DNA of 64,000 nucleotides from Stramonita haemastoma (GCA_030674155.1 CM060323.1:46994348-47058347); one strand, 5' to 3'; shown: positions 11,195 to 22,947, counted from the stretch's first letter. A program made the numbers and translations. The notes: generated from the letters alone by a model not told the origin.

Positions 11195-12425
11195 CTGTAA
11201 AACAAAGAAAAACACACAAGGAAACCCAAAATGCTATAAATACCAGCAGGATACATTCCTTGGAGTTGGAGGCAGAAACCGAGGTCCCCGCAACATGATA
11301 TTATATATACACGTCTATAGTTCACTATACTAGTAAGTTATTAGATAGAAACGCAATGGTCGTCTGACAATAGGCCGCGCCCAATCACTAGATAGTAACA
11401 CGATGAGCATTTTGGTAGTAGACCCAATCTACCTTTGGATCGACAATCCACTAGAAAACTGCAGGAACTATATTTCTGTCTGCACACAAATTGCTTCTAC
11501 AACAAAGAAAGATTGTGTGTTTTGAAGCCGAAATCAGTGTGGTAAAGCCGTCAGTCTCATAACCAAAACTTCTCCGAAGTCGCATTACTGCTGCCTATGT
11601 GTCAAAGCACTTGACAAGAGCCATACACTCAGACTTCTCATCCGGGTGTGGATGAGTGAGTCAGAATGTTTATATTCTGGGTGACCCTCCAGGATGTTAA
11701 GCTGGGGAACGTCTTAACAACATTTTATTCCGTTTCATGTTGTTTATAGCCCCACCGACCAGAAAGGCCCTATCAGGCCTGTCACGTCATCCTATATTAT
11801 TGTCAGCAACTCCAATATATCACTTTTCAGTCAAATCAAACACTGATCATACACTAATCAAATCATTACCGGCAATCTGAAAAAGGGAAGAACGCCCCCC
11901 CCCCCCCCCCTCCTGCCCCCCTATATTAAATGACAAAGTACCTTTAACATTTTATTTCTAAAGGCCAATAAAACCTGGCCGTGCTAAAGACGCCAGCCAT
12001 TCCGCTTAATTTATCATCACTATGTCACTAAAAGACGTAGGAGAAAAAAAAAAAAAGCTGGATAGTGAATACTTCAATGTACAAAGCAACACACACACAT
12101 GAAAAGTGCCATACAGGAAAATGACACTGCAGAAATGAGTATCCTGTGCCCATCCCAGTGTTTACAATATCACCACTACCTGGTTGCCAGAACAAAGGAA
12201 AGCAACCAAAATGTCATGATAATGTATGAAAAGAAAACATTTGCTGTAAGTTTTGCTTGAAAAATAAGGTTTGAAGAGTGGACTGGGAAGGCAGAAAAGA
12301 AGCAAGAGAGATGATAGAAAGATCAGGAAAAAGACAGAAACAGAGTAACAGAAAAGGGGAAATTTCTACACATAATTTACAGAAGGTGGGGATGCTATCT
12401 ATATTGAAAGAATCCCCGGCACCCC
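11195..12425. other. Single-copy-looking non-coding sequence
   Basis: About 1.2 kb with no convincing exon, only a C run at 11896-11910 and an A run at 12044-12056. Confidence 0.4.
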
Positions 12426-12429
12426 CACT

Positions 12430-12703
12430 GGGGGTTGATTGATTGATTGATTGATTGATTCTTTATATCGAGGATAATGGAATAAGCACTCTTGTGCTTT
12501 TTTTTTTACATCCAGTATGCAGTTGTGTAAATGTCATCTCTTCCCACCGGCACACGATGGCCTACTCTTACGAAAAGCGGAACAGGATTTAACGTGTGCG
12601 CAAGATGTTCTGCGTGCGTTAGCTAACACGGGTGCCTCGGTTTTAAAATGTCTCATCCGAAGGACTTTGGGGAGAGTGGAGTCAGCACTGATGTTAAAAT
12701 CAG
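12430..12703 (-). mobile_element. SINE family 1 copy, 5' truncated
   Basis: On the minus strand, it ends with TTATCCTCGATATAAAG followed by a (CAAT)n tail, seen as (GATT)n at 12431-12460. It matches the body of the full-length copy at 15.6 kb: the GCGGAACAGGAT, GATGGCCTACTCTT and AAGATGTTCTGCGTG segments as read on the plus strand. The tRNA-like head is missing. Confidence 0.85.
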
Positions 12704-12959
12704 GTGGGTGGGGTGTGGTGTAATAACAACAATAATAAGGACCCAAACCACAACCATAAAGAACATGCTGGGAGGAACTGGAGGAGGACTGCCAATAAAC
12801 AAACAAGAGACAACATTATGGATCTCCGAATACGGGCGTACTACCTCTTCACTGAGTTGCCTTCTGTCGAGATAAATTCTAATTATGCAAATTGCTTTAT
12901 CCTGGTTAATGGAAATCTGTCGTTTGGCGGTGTTTCTGGTTAAATCTGTGGCTGCATAG

Positions 12960-13160
12960 CGACCTGGCCCCTACACTGAGAATCGAGACTGGCATGCGTT
13001 TAAGTGACGGTATGTTCGTTCCCTAGGACTTGTTTGATCCGTCTCTGCACCTTTTTGTTAACTCTTCTCTCTCGTCAGCCTGTTGTCGTCGTTCTTCTTG
13101 CCACAGCCACCCCTCTCCTCAACACATGCTAAGTATGGGAACAAAAAAGATGGGAAAGAC
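12960..13160. other. Unassigned sequence
   Basis: No gene recognised. It precedes a C run and microsatellites. Confidence 0.3.
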
Positions 13161-13162
13161 AA

Positions 13163-13204
13163 GACCCCCCCCCCCCACACACACACACACACACGCACAC
13201 ACAC

Positions 13205-13278
<74 letters not shown>
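13163..13278. repeat. Poly-C, (CA)n, (GA)n compound microsatellite
   Basis: C run, CA tract, then GA tract of about 70 bp. Poly-C and poly-A runs follow at 13337-13376. Confidence 0.95.
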
Positions 13279-13497
13279 TTGTTGATGATTGATAGAAAGA
13301 AAAAAGCGTTATGTGCAACATATTTTTCCATCAACCCCTCCCCCCCCCCCCCCCAAAAAAAAAAAAAAAAAAAAATCGATTTCATATCATAACCAAGCTA
13401 GGCCAATCATGCAAATGAAGAGAAGGGGTGGGTAGGGGAGGGCCATGAACAATGTAACATTCTATTAAATCTGTCTGAAAAAAACATTTAAAAAACA

Positions 13498-13498
<1 letters not shown>

Positions 13499-13562
<64 letters not shown>

Positions 13563-13602
13563 ATCTTTATTTTCCAAGAGAGAGAGAGACAGAGAGAGAG
13601 AG
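13499..13602. repeat. (GA)n microsatellite, interrupted
   Basis: GA tract broken at about 13561-13576. Confidence 0.95.
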
Positions 13603-14480
13603 CCCACATGAATTATGGACCGTTGGCGTTTGGCATGAGAAAAACGCGTGGAAATTGGATCACCAGCGACTTGGACAAGAATGGCGCATTTTCTGCAGAC
13701 GACCTGTTGGCTGACATCATTCCCTGATGAAGCAATTCAGAAAACCACAATGGCCCAACACGCAGGGTGCTTTAGTCCCACCCCCTCTTATTTTCTCCTT
13801 TGCACATTAACACAGCTTTTGGACATTCATAGCAACTGTAATTAACGAACAGCTTCAGCTCTCTTGTTCTATGGGTTAGCTCTCTGACCTATACAGCTCT
13901 TCAGTTCTACAAAGTGTCCGTCTTTCTGTGCTTTATATTTAGTCAAAAGAAAAAAAGAAAAAAAGAGATGTCTGTCTAAAAAGTTGTTATAAAGAACTGT
14001 TGGCCAGCTAAACTGTAGATTTAGATCTGAAGAACTGTATCGGACATGGAAACCAGTCATATTTTGGGTGGGTCATAGGTCTATATTTCTTTCCGGTTTA
14101 GATTTGCTAGATAGTCATACACTTGACATTACAATTTTGCTTCACACCGACATTTTATCAGACTGGAGAGTTGCAGTTAGCCTAGCCTAAAGAGGCTGTG
14201 GTCCACTCAGCTTTAGATCTAAAGGGCGGTATAGAGCTGCTGGTAGGTCTGAAGAAGAGTAAGTTTACGGACAGTGCTCTAGGCCTTTAGATCTTAAGAG
14301 CTGTAGAGCTGCAGAGCTGCAGAAGGCTAGTGATACCCAGAAGGTCTAAACAGCTGTAAGCTAGATCTGAAGAACTAGAGGTCTAAATAAGTATAGTTGA
14401 AGCATAAAACAGACCATTCAATTAGAACTCTCTGGGTAAACACATAGCATACTGGCCGTTATGATACGAGTTGTATGGGT
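13603..14480. other. Non-coding sequence with short AGCTC/AGATCT-type repeats
   Basis: Between 13850 and 14400, motifs such as AGATCTGAAGA, AGAGCTG and CTGTAG recur irregularly, suggesting an old degenerate repeat. No exon was supported. Confidence 0.35.
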
Positions 14481-14489
14481 GAACTAAGA

Positions 14490-14528
14490 GTCTGTCTGTC
14501 TGTCTGTCTGTCTGTCTCTGTCTCTCTG

Positions 14529-14592
<64 letters not shown>

Positions 14593-14615
14593 CCTCCTCT
14601 CTCCTCTCTCTCTCG
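14490..14615. repeat. (CTGT)n-(CT)n microsatellite
   Basis: TCTG units followed by a CT tract. Confidence 0.95.
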
Positions 14616-14619
14616 TCGT

Positions 14620-15497
14620 GTATAATACATTCAAACCATGGGGACGACCTTGTGAGTATCTGGCATTATGTAACAGGATCACAGTCAGCAGCATCAAACC
14701 ATCATAGAATGTTCAACATTGACTTTCAACACTTACAGGATCTGACACCAGAGACTGGGGGATCTAACGGTATCAAATACGGGTGATGGAACTTGGTATG
14801 AATAACACCGTTTCACTGTCGTGTACAGTTTTTATCAAACAGTAAACTGCGCGTGGAGCCAGTCCCCCTCTTTGACGTTGTTTTCATTCCCAGTATGACT
14901 CATATTTCGCACTGGAAATCTGTAGATCTTTGGAATGCGAATTACACACATTGCGGTTCTGACATTGATTCATTTATTTGTTTTGCATTCATGTGTGTGT
15001 GTGTGTGTGTGTGTGCATGCATAATTTCTACCTCCGCCACGGAAACGTCACAACAAACAGTCGTTGTGGAGGAGGGGGGTTGTTGGGTTTTTCTCTCCCT
15101 TCTTTCAAAACGTTTTCTTTTGAGGTATAGGCCTATCGAAATGTAGCGCATTCATTTTTCTTCCCGTTGGTTCAATTCAGTGTAAGCGTACAAAACATCG
15201 TGGATAAAGAAAAGTGGTGTTGTGACGTTATAACGCTTTTGGAAGCGTACAGAAAGGTTTGAATAGGCAGTTCCACTGGTGGGGACTGAAAAGAATTATT
15301 GAAAGAGGTGAAAAGGCCAGGTCTTAAAAAACCAGGTTTAAGTGCTGGAATTGAAAGTGTGTATGGTATGATTGAAGAAAAAGGGGGGTGGTGGTGGGGG
15401 GGGGGGGGGGGGAGGTTGTGTAATAAAGAACGCGAACATGTTTACTTTTACATGGGCTGAAACTGATTTTGATCTTGTAGTTTTTCTTTAGTGTTTG

Positions 15498-15500
<3 letters not shown>
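14620..15500. other. Unassigned sequence
   Basis: No convincing exon. Contains a short TG tract at about 14994-15014 and a G run at about 15398-15412. Confidence 0.35.
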
Positions 15501-15502
<2 letters not shown>

Positions 15503-15592
<90 letters not shown>

Positions 15593-15610
15593 GGGGGGGG
15601 GGGGGGGGGA
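15503..15610. repeat. (CT)n followed by a G run
   Basis: CT tract to 15590, then a G run of about 19 bases, directly abutting the SINE head. Confidence 0.95.
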
Positions 15611-15951
15611 CGGATAGCCTAGCGGTCAGAACATTGCGCTGGCAATTTGAAGACCGGGGTTCGAGTCCGGTCGAGGAAATTTTCTCCTGGAGTTAACATC
15701 AGTGCTGACTCCACTCTCCCCAAAAGTCCTTCGGATGAGACTTTAAACCGAGGCCCCGTGTGCGAACGCACGCAGAACATCTTGCGCACACGTTAAATTC
15801 TGTTCCGCTTTTCGTAAGAGTAGGCCATCGTGTGCCGGTGGCCGTGGGAACAGATGAAATATTTACAAAACTGCATACACACGGGGACCGGATGAAAAAA
15901 AAGCATATGATTGCTTATTCTGTTATCCTCGATATAAAAGAAGAAATAAAT

Positions 15952-15955
<4 letters not shown>
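15610..15955 (+). mobile_element. Full-length tRNA-derived SINE (family 1 reference copy)
   Basis: The head carries RNA polymerase III internal promoter boxes: A box TAGCCTAGCGG at 15615-15625 and B box GGTTCGAGTCC at 15658-15668, spaced as in a tRNA. The body contains CATCAGTGCTGACTCCACTC, GAGTAGGCCATCGTGTGCC and TTATCCTCGATATAAAAG, and the element ends in AATAAATAAAA. The body and tail segments recur at least ten times in the window in both orientations, which defines the family. It is non-autonomous, and the partner LINE is unknown. It is bounded on both sides by CT microsatellites. Confidence 0.92.
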
Positions 15956-15956
<1 letters not shown>

Positions 15957-16050
<94 letters not shown>

Positions 16051-16106
16051 CCGTCCAAGTCTATATCACAGTCTGTCTATCAATCTATCCATCTATTCCC
16101 CCCCCC

Positions 16107-16160
<54 letters not shown>

Positions 16161-16239
16161 ATCTCTCTCTCTATCAGTTTATCCGTCAAGTCTATATCAC
16201 AGTCTGTCTATCAATCTATCCATCTATTGCCCCCCTCCT

Positions 16240-16320
<81 letters not shown>
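15957..16320. repeat. (CT)n blocks with a duplicated approximately 65-bp spacer
   Basis: Three CT tracts (15957-16043, about 16109-16170, 16232-16320) are separated by two near-identical spacers (CAGTTTATCCGTC, TCTATATCACAGTCTGTC, CAATCTATCCATCTATT) at 16043-16105 and 16174-16232, giving a period of about 130 bp. Confidence 0.9.
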
Positions 16321-16321
<1 letters not shown>

Positions 16322-16329
16322 GGGGGCTG

Positions 16330-16860
16330 ACATTTTTATGATGTGTTTGACCTCACGATCCGCAATCATAAAACATACATGGAAACTGGTAGACTAGTGC
16401 TTAGTACTAGTAGTCATTCACTTTCAACACGTGACCTGACAAACTAAGGGGATTTGACCGCACTAGCCTTTCAGTGACGACGAGATTGTGAACAGTGTCG
16501 TCATTATCGTGGTGACGTATTGTTCTTCCTGCAGCCCTTAAGGTGGGGGGGGGGGGGGGGGATTCGTGAATATAAAGTTTTATTTGATGCCAACTATGCG
16601 AACACATCACGCATCGAATGAAAACATGTATGGGACCACACGTTTTATGTCACAGTTATTCTTAACACGGTTTGTGTTTGGGCATATAGACGTTGATAAG
16701 TGCTAGATCTGTTGTTGGTTATTTTTAATGGAAAATTTCTACTCTGGTTTTTAGAGAGAATATTTGTGTTTTTTGGGGTTGTTATACGAAAGGCCCGCCC
16801 TACAAGTCTTGTTAGCTAAAGATTGTGTATTTTTGAGCCAATTGTTGTTATTGGTTTATT
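16330..16860. other. Unassigned sequence
   Basis: No exon supported. G run at about 16543-16561. Confidence 0.35.
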
Positions 16861-16865
16861 TATTT

Positions 16866-17043
16866 ATTCTTTTATATTGAAGATAATGGAATAAGTACTC
16901 ATGTGCTTTTTTTTACATCCAGTCCCCGTGTGCATTCAGTTTTTGTAAATCTTGTCATCTGTTCCCACCGGCACACAATGGTCTACTCTTCCAAAAGGCG
17001 GAACAGGCTTCAACGTGCGTGCAAGATGTTCAGCGTGGGTTCT
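16866..17043 (-). mobile_element. SINE family 1 copy, 5' truncated at a GA tract
   Basis: Read on the plus strand it begins with the tail (TTTATATTGAAGATAATGG) and runs through CATCTGTTCCCACCGGCAC to CAAGATGTTCAGCGTG. It is then cut off by the (GA)n tract at 17050. Confidence 0.85.
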
Positions 17044-17046
17044 TTC

Positions 17047-17049
<3 letters not shown>

Positions 17050-17130
<81 letters not shown>

Positions 17131-17131
17131 A
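17050..17131. repeat. (GA)n microsatellite
   Basis: GA tract adjoining the truncated SINE. Confidence 0.95.
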
Positions 17132-17139
17132 TGAACATT

Positions 17140-17219
17140 TTGAATGAATGAACATTTTTTGAATGAACATTTTTATTGAGGGAAAAGATTAAGCACAATG
17201 ATGGCTTGTTTTCATCCAG

Positions 17220-17252
<33 letters not shown>

Positions 17253-17260
17253 GTGAATCG
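17140..17260 (-). mobile_element. Fragment of an interspersed repeat (TTTATTGAGGG family)
   Basis: TTTTTATTGAGGGAAAAGATTAAG and the following CATCCAGCCCTC segment also occur at 25520-25575. The fragment ends in an A run (17229-17252). The two copies define a dispersed repeat; its class is unknown. Confidence 0.5.
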
Positions 17261-17269
17261 ATCAACCAA

Positions 17270-18265
17270 TCAATCCAAATGCATAATTCAAGTATAAAGC
17301 TATGAAAATCAAAATTTGGTGAATAAATCAACCAATCGTATGATTTGAGCATAAAGCTATAACATTTGAAAAGAGAGAGAGGGAGGGAGTGAGAGGAATA
17401 AGTTGCGGGCTGTTATTATCTTTTCAGCTCCTGAAGAGGGTAAGAAGAAATGGACAAAGAAAAGAGAAAAATAGAATAGAGGGAAAGAGGGAGAGGAGGA
17501 GTAAGAGGAGGGGGAAGAGGAGAGAGAAAAAAAAAAAAAAAGGATCAGGAAACAATAAGAACCTACCATTATACAATTGTACCTACTTAAGTCAAAGTTG
17601 AAAATCTATACATTACCCAAGATTATACAATTTTCTTATTCATAATCCTGATTATAATGTGGCACTAGACAGTTCAGTGAAGTTGAAATCGCTTACATAA
17701 GAACAAACTAATGGTGGGGGATAGAAGATAAGTTGGGGAAGGGAACTGAAAATAGGGAGAGATAGCGGGGGGGGAGATGGAGAGTGTGTAGTAGTGAGAG
17801 TATGGAGAGGGGGGGGAGGAGAGAGAGAGGAGATGGAATAAAAGTTTGAGCAGACTAGCAACAGACAGACGAAGAAACAGAGACAGTAGCAACAGTATCT
17901 AACAGGTAAAAAATGTTAGACATAGTGAGACATTTAGAACAGGCTAGATGTTAGTGGTATACTTAGAGAGACAAAATACAACCTGAGCGAGGTGGTTTAG
18001 AGAGGAGGAGGTGGTGTTGTGGGAAGAAAGGCACGCAATAAAGATGTTACAAAAGTTATGTGGAGAGTTGGTGTTATTAGAGTTGACATATTACTTTACA
18101 CATTATTGAAATACATGATAAGTATTATGGTGTTATATTTGAAATCATTTCATCAAATAGTGTATTATTGTCTAAGTTTTGTACTGTGAAAACAATTTTT
18201 AAAAACGGAAACACTGCAAGCTTGTGAAGGTTTGGGGTTGATTCTCATCCATTAGTGTACCACCT
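17270..18265. other. Purine-rich and single-copy non-coding sequence
   Basis: G/A-rich stretches at about 17370-17540 and 17755-17890, otherwise unremarkable. No exon supported. Confidence 0.35.
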
Positions 18266-18271
18266 GAATAT

Positions 18272-18341
<70 letters not shown>
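18272..18341. repeat. (GA)n microsatellite
   Basis: Pure GA tract of about 70 bp. Confidence 0.95.
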
Positions 18342-18343
<2 letters not shown>

Positions 18344-18344
18344 C

Positions 18345-18900
18345 CAGTGTATCACAACAGAACCAGAGATAGATCACAGAATTCAAATACCAAAGAACAT
18401 ATGAAAAAAAAAAAGACCAGCTTAGTATGTCAGCCATGTGTCAGATGTCACAACACACACACACACCAACCTGGGGTATCACTACTACACCTGGCCATGT
18501 ATGATACCCTTCATGATTATATTTGTCAAGTTTCAATAACCGCCCTGGGTATATGTATTACTGTAATTCTAGGGATATAAAGGCTGAAGATTGGGCATGC
18601 TGTCAGTAGATCTAAAGAGAAGATTAACCAGGTTGCTGGTAGGGGTGGAAAGCAAAAATGAAAAGGAAAGAAAGAAAGAAATCAATATGTATGGTATATG
18701 TTTTTTAGGTATGTGTCATATGTTACATCATTTGTCTGATTGATTTGTTGTGGCTGGTTTGGGGTGTAGCTGCAAGGAAATACAAGTTTTCAAAAAATGA
18801 AATGGGATGATATCACAGGCATAGCAGTTCTGTAGGCCTATCTCTGCTGCTGTCTGCTGTCTGTTCTGTTCCCTTGTTTCTTTTGTCTCTATCTCCCAAC
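18345..18900. other. Unassigned sequence
   Basis: No convincing exon or repeat family, apart from a short CA tract near 18452. Confidence 0.3.
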
Positions 18901-19007
<107 letters not shown>

Positions 19008-19012
19008 TTCTC

Positions 19013-19182
19013 AATCCTGTTCCACTTTTCAAAGAGTAGGCCATTGCTGTGCCAGTGGAACAGATGACAAAATTTACAAAACTGCATACACACTGGGGCT
19101 GAATGTAAAAAATAAAACACATGAGTGCTTATTCCATTATCCTCGATATAAAAGAATAAATAGATAAATAACAATAAATAAA
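19013..19182 (+). mobile_element. SINE family 1 copy, 5' truncated at a CT tract
   Basis: Starts at CCTGTTCCACTTTTC and ends TTATCCTCGATATAAAAG, then AATAAATAGATAAATAAC. The tRNA head is replaced by the CT tract. Confidence 0.9.
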
Positions 19183-19334
19183 TTCCCACAACCACCACCA
19201 GCACAATGACTACCATCACCACTACACACCCACCACTACTTTTACCCCCACCACCTCCTCTTCTACCACAACTACAACCACCCACTCTAATACTTATCTG
19301 TTATCCTTTCCCTATCACATCATGCATTCCTATG

Positions 19335-19643
19335 TGGACAATAAAGGTGTAAAGGTAAAGGTAAATGTGTCCTAACCAGTTGTAGGGGAGCGGGGTTCAA
19401 GAGACCTCAGCTTCTGTAGGGGCCAGCATATTGAGGGCTGGCACCCATCTCCTATCCCTCGCTGCTTTGTCTTCCTTGACCCTAAAGAGGGCTGGTATCC
19501 ATTGACAGCTGGGTGAACTGGGGGAACTGTACTGAAGCCACGGTGCGCAAACGGTCACAATCCACTTGGTAACCATGCCCACGCTGCTTAACCTTAGCTT
19601 GGGGGAAAAGGGAGTGCTGTGACCATGAGCTATCCCGCCCCCT
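19335..19643 (-). mobile_element. tRNA/5S chimeric SINE (family 2), minus-strand copy
   Basis: Read on the minus strand, the head GGGATAGCTCATGG is followed by a 5S rRNA-like segment: AGGTTAAGCAGCGTGGGC, then AAGTGGATTGTGACCG. A body with CCCAGCTGTCAATGG, CCTCTTTAGGGTCAAGG and TGCTGGCCCCTACAGAAG follows, and the end is a TTTACC-type tail, seen as GGTAAAGGTAAA at 19351-19364. The box C-like part is damaged (GGATTGTGACCG). Confidence 0.85.
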
Positions 19644-19696
19644 ATGTGTACTCATGCATTCTGTTAATGAACGACTCTTACTCCCTCATGTTTCAG

Positions 19697-19867
19697 GCCT
19701 TTTCTGCCAGCAGCCCAGTCCACACCCAAGAGCAGAAGGAAGGAGGAATACTGGCAAGGAGAATGTGCCCCCACCTCCCCCCATCACTTCTCCCACAGAC
19801 CCTGATCCTCCTCCTCCTGCTGCTGCTGCCACCTCTGCTCCTACAGACTCTCCTCAGCCACAGCAAG
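19697..19867 (+). CDS. Proline-rich protein gene, first exon recognised
   Basis: Plus-strand exon with acceptor CATGTTTCAG (to 19696) and donor CAGCAAG then GTAGAA (GT at 19868). It opens in phase 1 and reads LFCQQPSPHPRAEGRRNTGK, then a low-complexity stretch rich in Pro, Ala and Thr (ENVPPPPPITSPTDPD, then AAAATSAPTDSPQPQQ). It ends in phase 1, matching the next exon. The frame was chosen because it is the only one that runs through all downstream exons; an alternative frame stops in the exon at 23.9 kb. No upstream exon or promoter could be identified, so the N-terminus is unknown. The region is probably disordered. Confidence 0.65.
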
Positions 19868-19993
19868 GTAGAATTTAGCTAAGAAATTAAAAAGAAAACA
19901 AATGATATATTTGGAGGGGGGGGGGGGGGCAGAGGGGATTTCAAGTAGTGGATGCTTGTAAAAGTGTGTAGGAATGGGTAGGTGGGTGGGGTG

Positions 19994-19997
<4 letters not shown>

Positions 19998-20027
<30 letters not shown>

Positions 20028-20069
20028 TTGTGTGTATGTCTGTGTCTGTATCTGTGTGTGTGTGTGTGT

Positions 20070-20111
<42 letters not shown>

Positions 20112-20195
20112 TGTGTCTGTGTCTGTGTCTGTTGTTGTGTTGTCTGTGTGTTGGTGTGTGTGATTGTGTGTGTGTGTGGTGTGTGTGACTGTTTT
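19998..20195. repeat. (TG)n microsatellite in intron
   Basis: TG tract with TCTG and GTTG interruptions between two coding exons. A G run lies at 19915-19929. Confidence 0.95.
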
Positions 20196-20254
20196 ATACT
20201 ATTCATTTTTATTCATATATATATTTTTCTCTTGTTTTGGTCTCTTGCTTGTTT

Positions 20255-20455
20255 AGCTTGTGAAGAACAGCCTCAGCCAACAGAGGAGGCAGCAGAAGAC
20301 CCTGCTCCAGAGAAAGAACACACCACCACCACCACCACCACCACCACCAGCTGTGATGATGATGAAAAACAGACGACCGAGAAAGCAGACGAGAAACAAC
20401 CGCATCCTGCAGAGTCAGCCACAACCACAACCACACGAAGCGACTCTGGCTGCAG
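20255..20455 (+). CDS. Proline-rich protein gene, acidic/Thr-rich exon
   Basis: Acceptor TTGTTTAG (to 20254) and donor GGCTGCAG then GTGGAG (GT at 20456). In frame with the previous exon it reads ACEEQPQPTEEAAEDPAPEK, then a run of nine Thr (an ACC repeat), then SCDDDEKQTTEKADEKQPHP and SATTTTTRSDSGC. It is strongly acidic and low-complexity, so it is most likely a disordered linker. The ACC repeat length may vary between individuals. The exon ends in phase 2, and the next exon completes the codon as Ser. Both frame and phase continue into the exon at 22796. Confidence 0.7.
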
Positions 20456-20780
20456 GTGGAGAGACAGAGGGGCTGCTGGTTGTTGTGTTGGTGGTCATGC
20501 TACAGTGAAGCAGAGAGAGGAGCAGAGGAGGAGTGGGCAGACACAGCGGAACCCTCCTCTCTAGGGCATCTTCCTGACCTCGGTCAGCGAGTCGCCTCGC
20601 ACTTTTGCCAAGTCCCATTCAGGGTGAGGGACAGCTGGCGTGTAATCTGTGTGTGTGTGTGTGTCTCGATGTGTCTGTGTGTCATTGTGTTGATGTAATG
20701 TGTCTTGTGTAAATATGTTGAACTTTTTGTGTTGTTGGTGTTCCTTGGCTAGAGCTCCAAGGTTCACTTATGCTGAGATT
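20456..20780. other. Start of intron, unassigned
   Basis: The coding frame runs on for 36 codons past the donor and then stops, so retention of this intron would truncate the protein. No repeats apart from a short TG tract at about 20646. Confidence 0.35.
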
Positions 20781-20879
20781 TTTTGCATATGCGACCATCC
20801 CCCCCCCCTCCCAATTAGGTAGCTGCATTTTGACTTTAGGGATTGTGTCTAAACATGACACCTGTGTTCTTGCAGTTTT

Positions 20880-21090
20880 TGGGTATGTGTGTGTGTGCGG
20901 GGGTGGGGGGGTGGGGGGGGGAGGGGGGGGTTGTTTTTGTCATCCATTCCTACCTGCACACAGTAGCCTACCCTTCCAAAAAGCAGAACAGATTTTTTAT
21001 GTGTGCGCAAGATGTTCTGCATGGGTTGCCCTACAGGGCCTTGGTTTTTATCATCTCATCTAAAAGACTTTGACATTCATATCAGGTTGA
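20880..21090 (-). mobile_element. SINE family 1 copy, diverged fragment
   Basis: CATCCATTCCTACCTGCACA, TAGCCTACCCTTCC and GCGCAAGATGTTCTGCATG match family 1 on the minus strand. The tail end is replaced by a G-rich tract (20900-20930). Confidence 0.75.
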
Positions 21091-21164
21091 TGCTTTCATC
21101 AAACTGGGAAGAAAGGGCAAGGTTGGGAATTAAACCTTGAACCTCATTTTCATTTTTTCATTTT

Positions 21165-21455
21165 ATTCTTTTATATCGAGAATAATGGAATAAGCACTCA
21201 TGTGCTTTTTTACATCCAGTCCCCATGTGTATGCAGGTTTATAAATCTTGTCATCTGTTCCCACCAGCACACAATGGCCTACTCTTACAAAAAGCAGAAC
21301 AGGATTTAATGTGTGAGCAAGATGTTCTACAGCGTTCAGACACAGGGCCTCGGTTTATAGTCTCATCCGACGGACTTTTGAGAAGAGTTGAGTCAGCACT
21401 GATGTTAACTCCAGGGGAAAAATCCCCTCGAACAGATATTGAACACGTCATGGTT
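21165..21455 (-). mobile_element. SINE family 1 copy
   Basis: Well preserved from the tail (TTTATATCGAGAATAATGG) to GTTAACTCCAGGGGA near the head. It is truncated before the tRNA boxes. It lies in the intron between the exons at 20455 and 22796. Confidence 0.9.
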
Positions 21456-21459
21456 TCCT

Positions 21460-22085
21460 TGTTGGTGGACAAACATCTGAACTATCCTGCCACCCTACTT
21501 CCTATGTTGAAGTAATGTGCCCGTGTAAATATGTTGAAGTAATGTAATGTGTGTGTGCAAAAACACCATGATACTCTTTCGTCTGCCTGCACAGTCACAA
21601 CAGGTGGTACTTCAGTGCCAACTGATCATATCTCTTGCTGCAATCCTATGCTCTCTTGAGATCGTTAGATGCCAATGCAGTGTTGAAGTAGCTGATACCT
21701 GTTGTATGTGAGTGATGTATACTGTAGGGGGAAAGGGTAGATAAGAAAGACTGTGTCAAGAGTCTATGAAGACAGGTCGACAGGCCTTTACTACAGTTAA
21801 TGCTATATTGTGTTGTGTATTGTGTTGTACTTTTTTGTGTCGTAGTGTACTGTACTGCACTTTACTGCGCTGCATTACACTGTACTGTAATGTGCTATGA
21901 TGTGGTGTGATGTACTGTGTCACATTCCACTACACTCTGCAGTAAATGACATCACATTTTTTAAAATTTGTATTTTATTATATTGTCCCATGCATGTGTT
22001 CTGTGCATATGCTACTATCTCCCAAAAATAAACTTCAACAGACCCAAGACAGTCATTAAATCTTATGGATAAAAAGAAAAGCAAT
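21460..22085. other. Intron, no recognised content
   Basis: Single-copy-looking, with a GTACTGTACTGCACTTTACT-like irregular repeat around 21845-21930. Confidence 0.35.
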
Positions 22086-22089
22086 CACA

Positions 22090-22495
<406 letters not shown>

Positions 22496-22795
22496 TAGAC
22501 ATCAAACTTACTTCTGGTGTGCATCGTTAAAAGGAAAACCAAACAATTACAGGCACCAGACATCAAAACCTACCCTCTGGTGTGCAGCCAAAACAGAAAA
22601 CCAAACAGTTAAACTTATCTGTGGTGTGCAGCCAAACAGAACCAAACAGTCAAACTTATCTGTGGTGTGCAGCCAAAACAGAAACCAAACAGTCAAACTA
22701 TCTGTGGTGTGCAGCCAAACAGAAAACAAACAATCAAACTATCTGTGGTGTGCAGCCAAAACAGAACCAAACAATCAATTATCTGTGGTGTGCAG
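22496..22795 (+). repeat. About 45-bp minisatellite carrying repeated splice-acceptor sequence
   Basis: Six to seven tandem units with CTGTGGTGTGCAGCC followed by AAAACAGAAACCAAACAGTC. The last unit runs straight into the coding exon at 22796, so the acceptor GTGTGCAG and the first two exon bases (CC) are part of the repeat and are present in every unit. Confidence 0.9.
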
Positions 22796-22947
22796 CCACC
22801 AGCTGGCAGGTCGCACTCGGCCAGTTAGCGCCCTGGAGCGGCAGAGGAATGGAGGCAAGGCCTTTGACAGCAGCTTCCACACTGAGTTCCAGCAGCAGAG
22901 GATCGACGCCTGGAAACAGACCACGCGGCCTGCAGTACCCCCTAAAG
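22796..22947 (+). CDS. Proline-rich protein gene, conserved-looking exon
   Basis: Acceptor GGTGTGCAG and donor CCTAAAG then GTACAC. The exon completes a Ser codon and reads SHQLAGRTRPVSALERQRNG, then GKAFDSSFHTEFQQQRIDAW, then KQTTRPAVPPK. This is the least low-complexity part so far, with mixed charged and aromatic residues and good codon structure, so it probably belongs to a conserved domain. I do not recognise the family. It ends in phase 1, and the next exon continues it as Ala. The neighbouring minisatellite offers several competing acceptors upstream, which could produce variant N-terminal extensions of this exon. Confidence 0.75.

Noticed and set aside
15615..15668. A functional tRNA gene
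   Set aside because: A and B boxes are present but the sequence continues into a SINE body and tail shared by many copies; it does not fold as a full tRNA with an acceptor stem by eye.
19619..19882. Alternative frame through the exon at 19697 (Leu-rich)
   Set aside because: It can be followed through two exons but meets a stop in the exon at 23896, whereas the chosen frame stays open to 27802.
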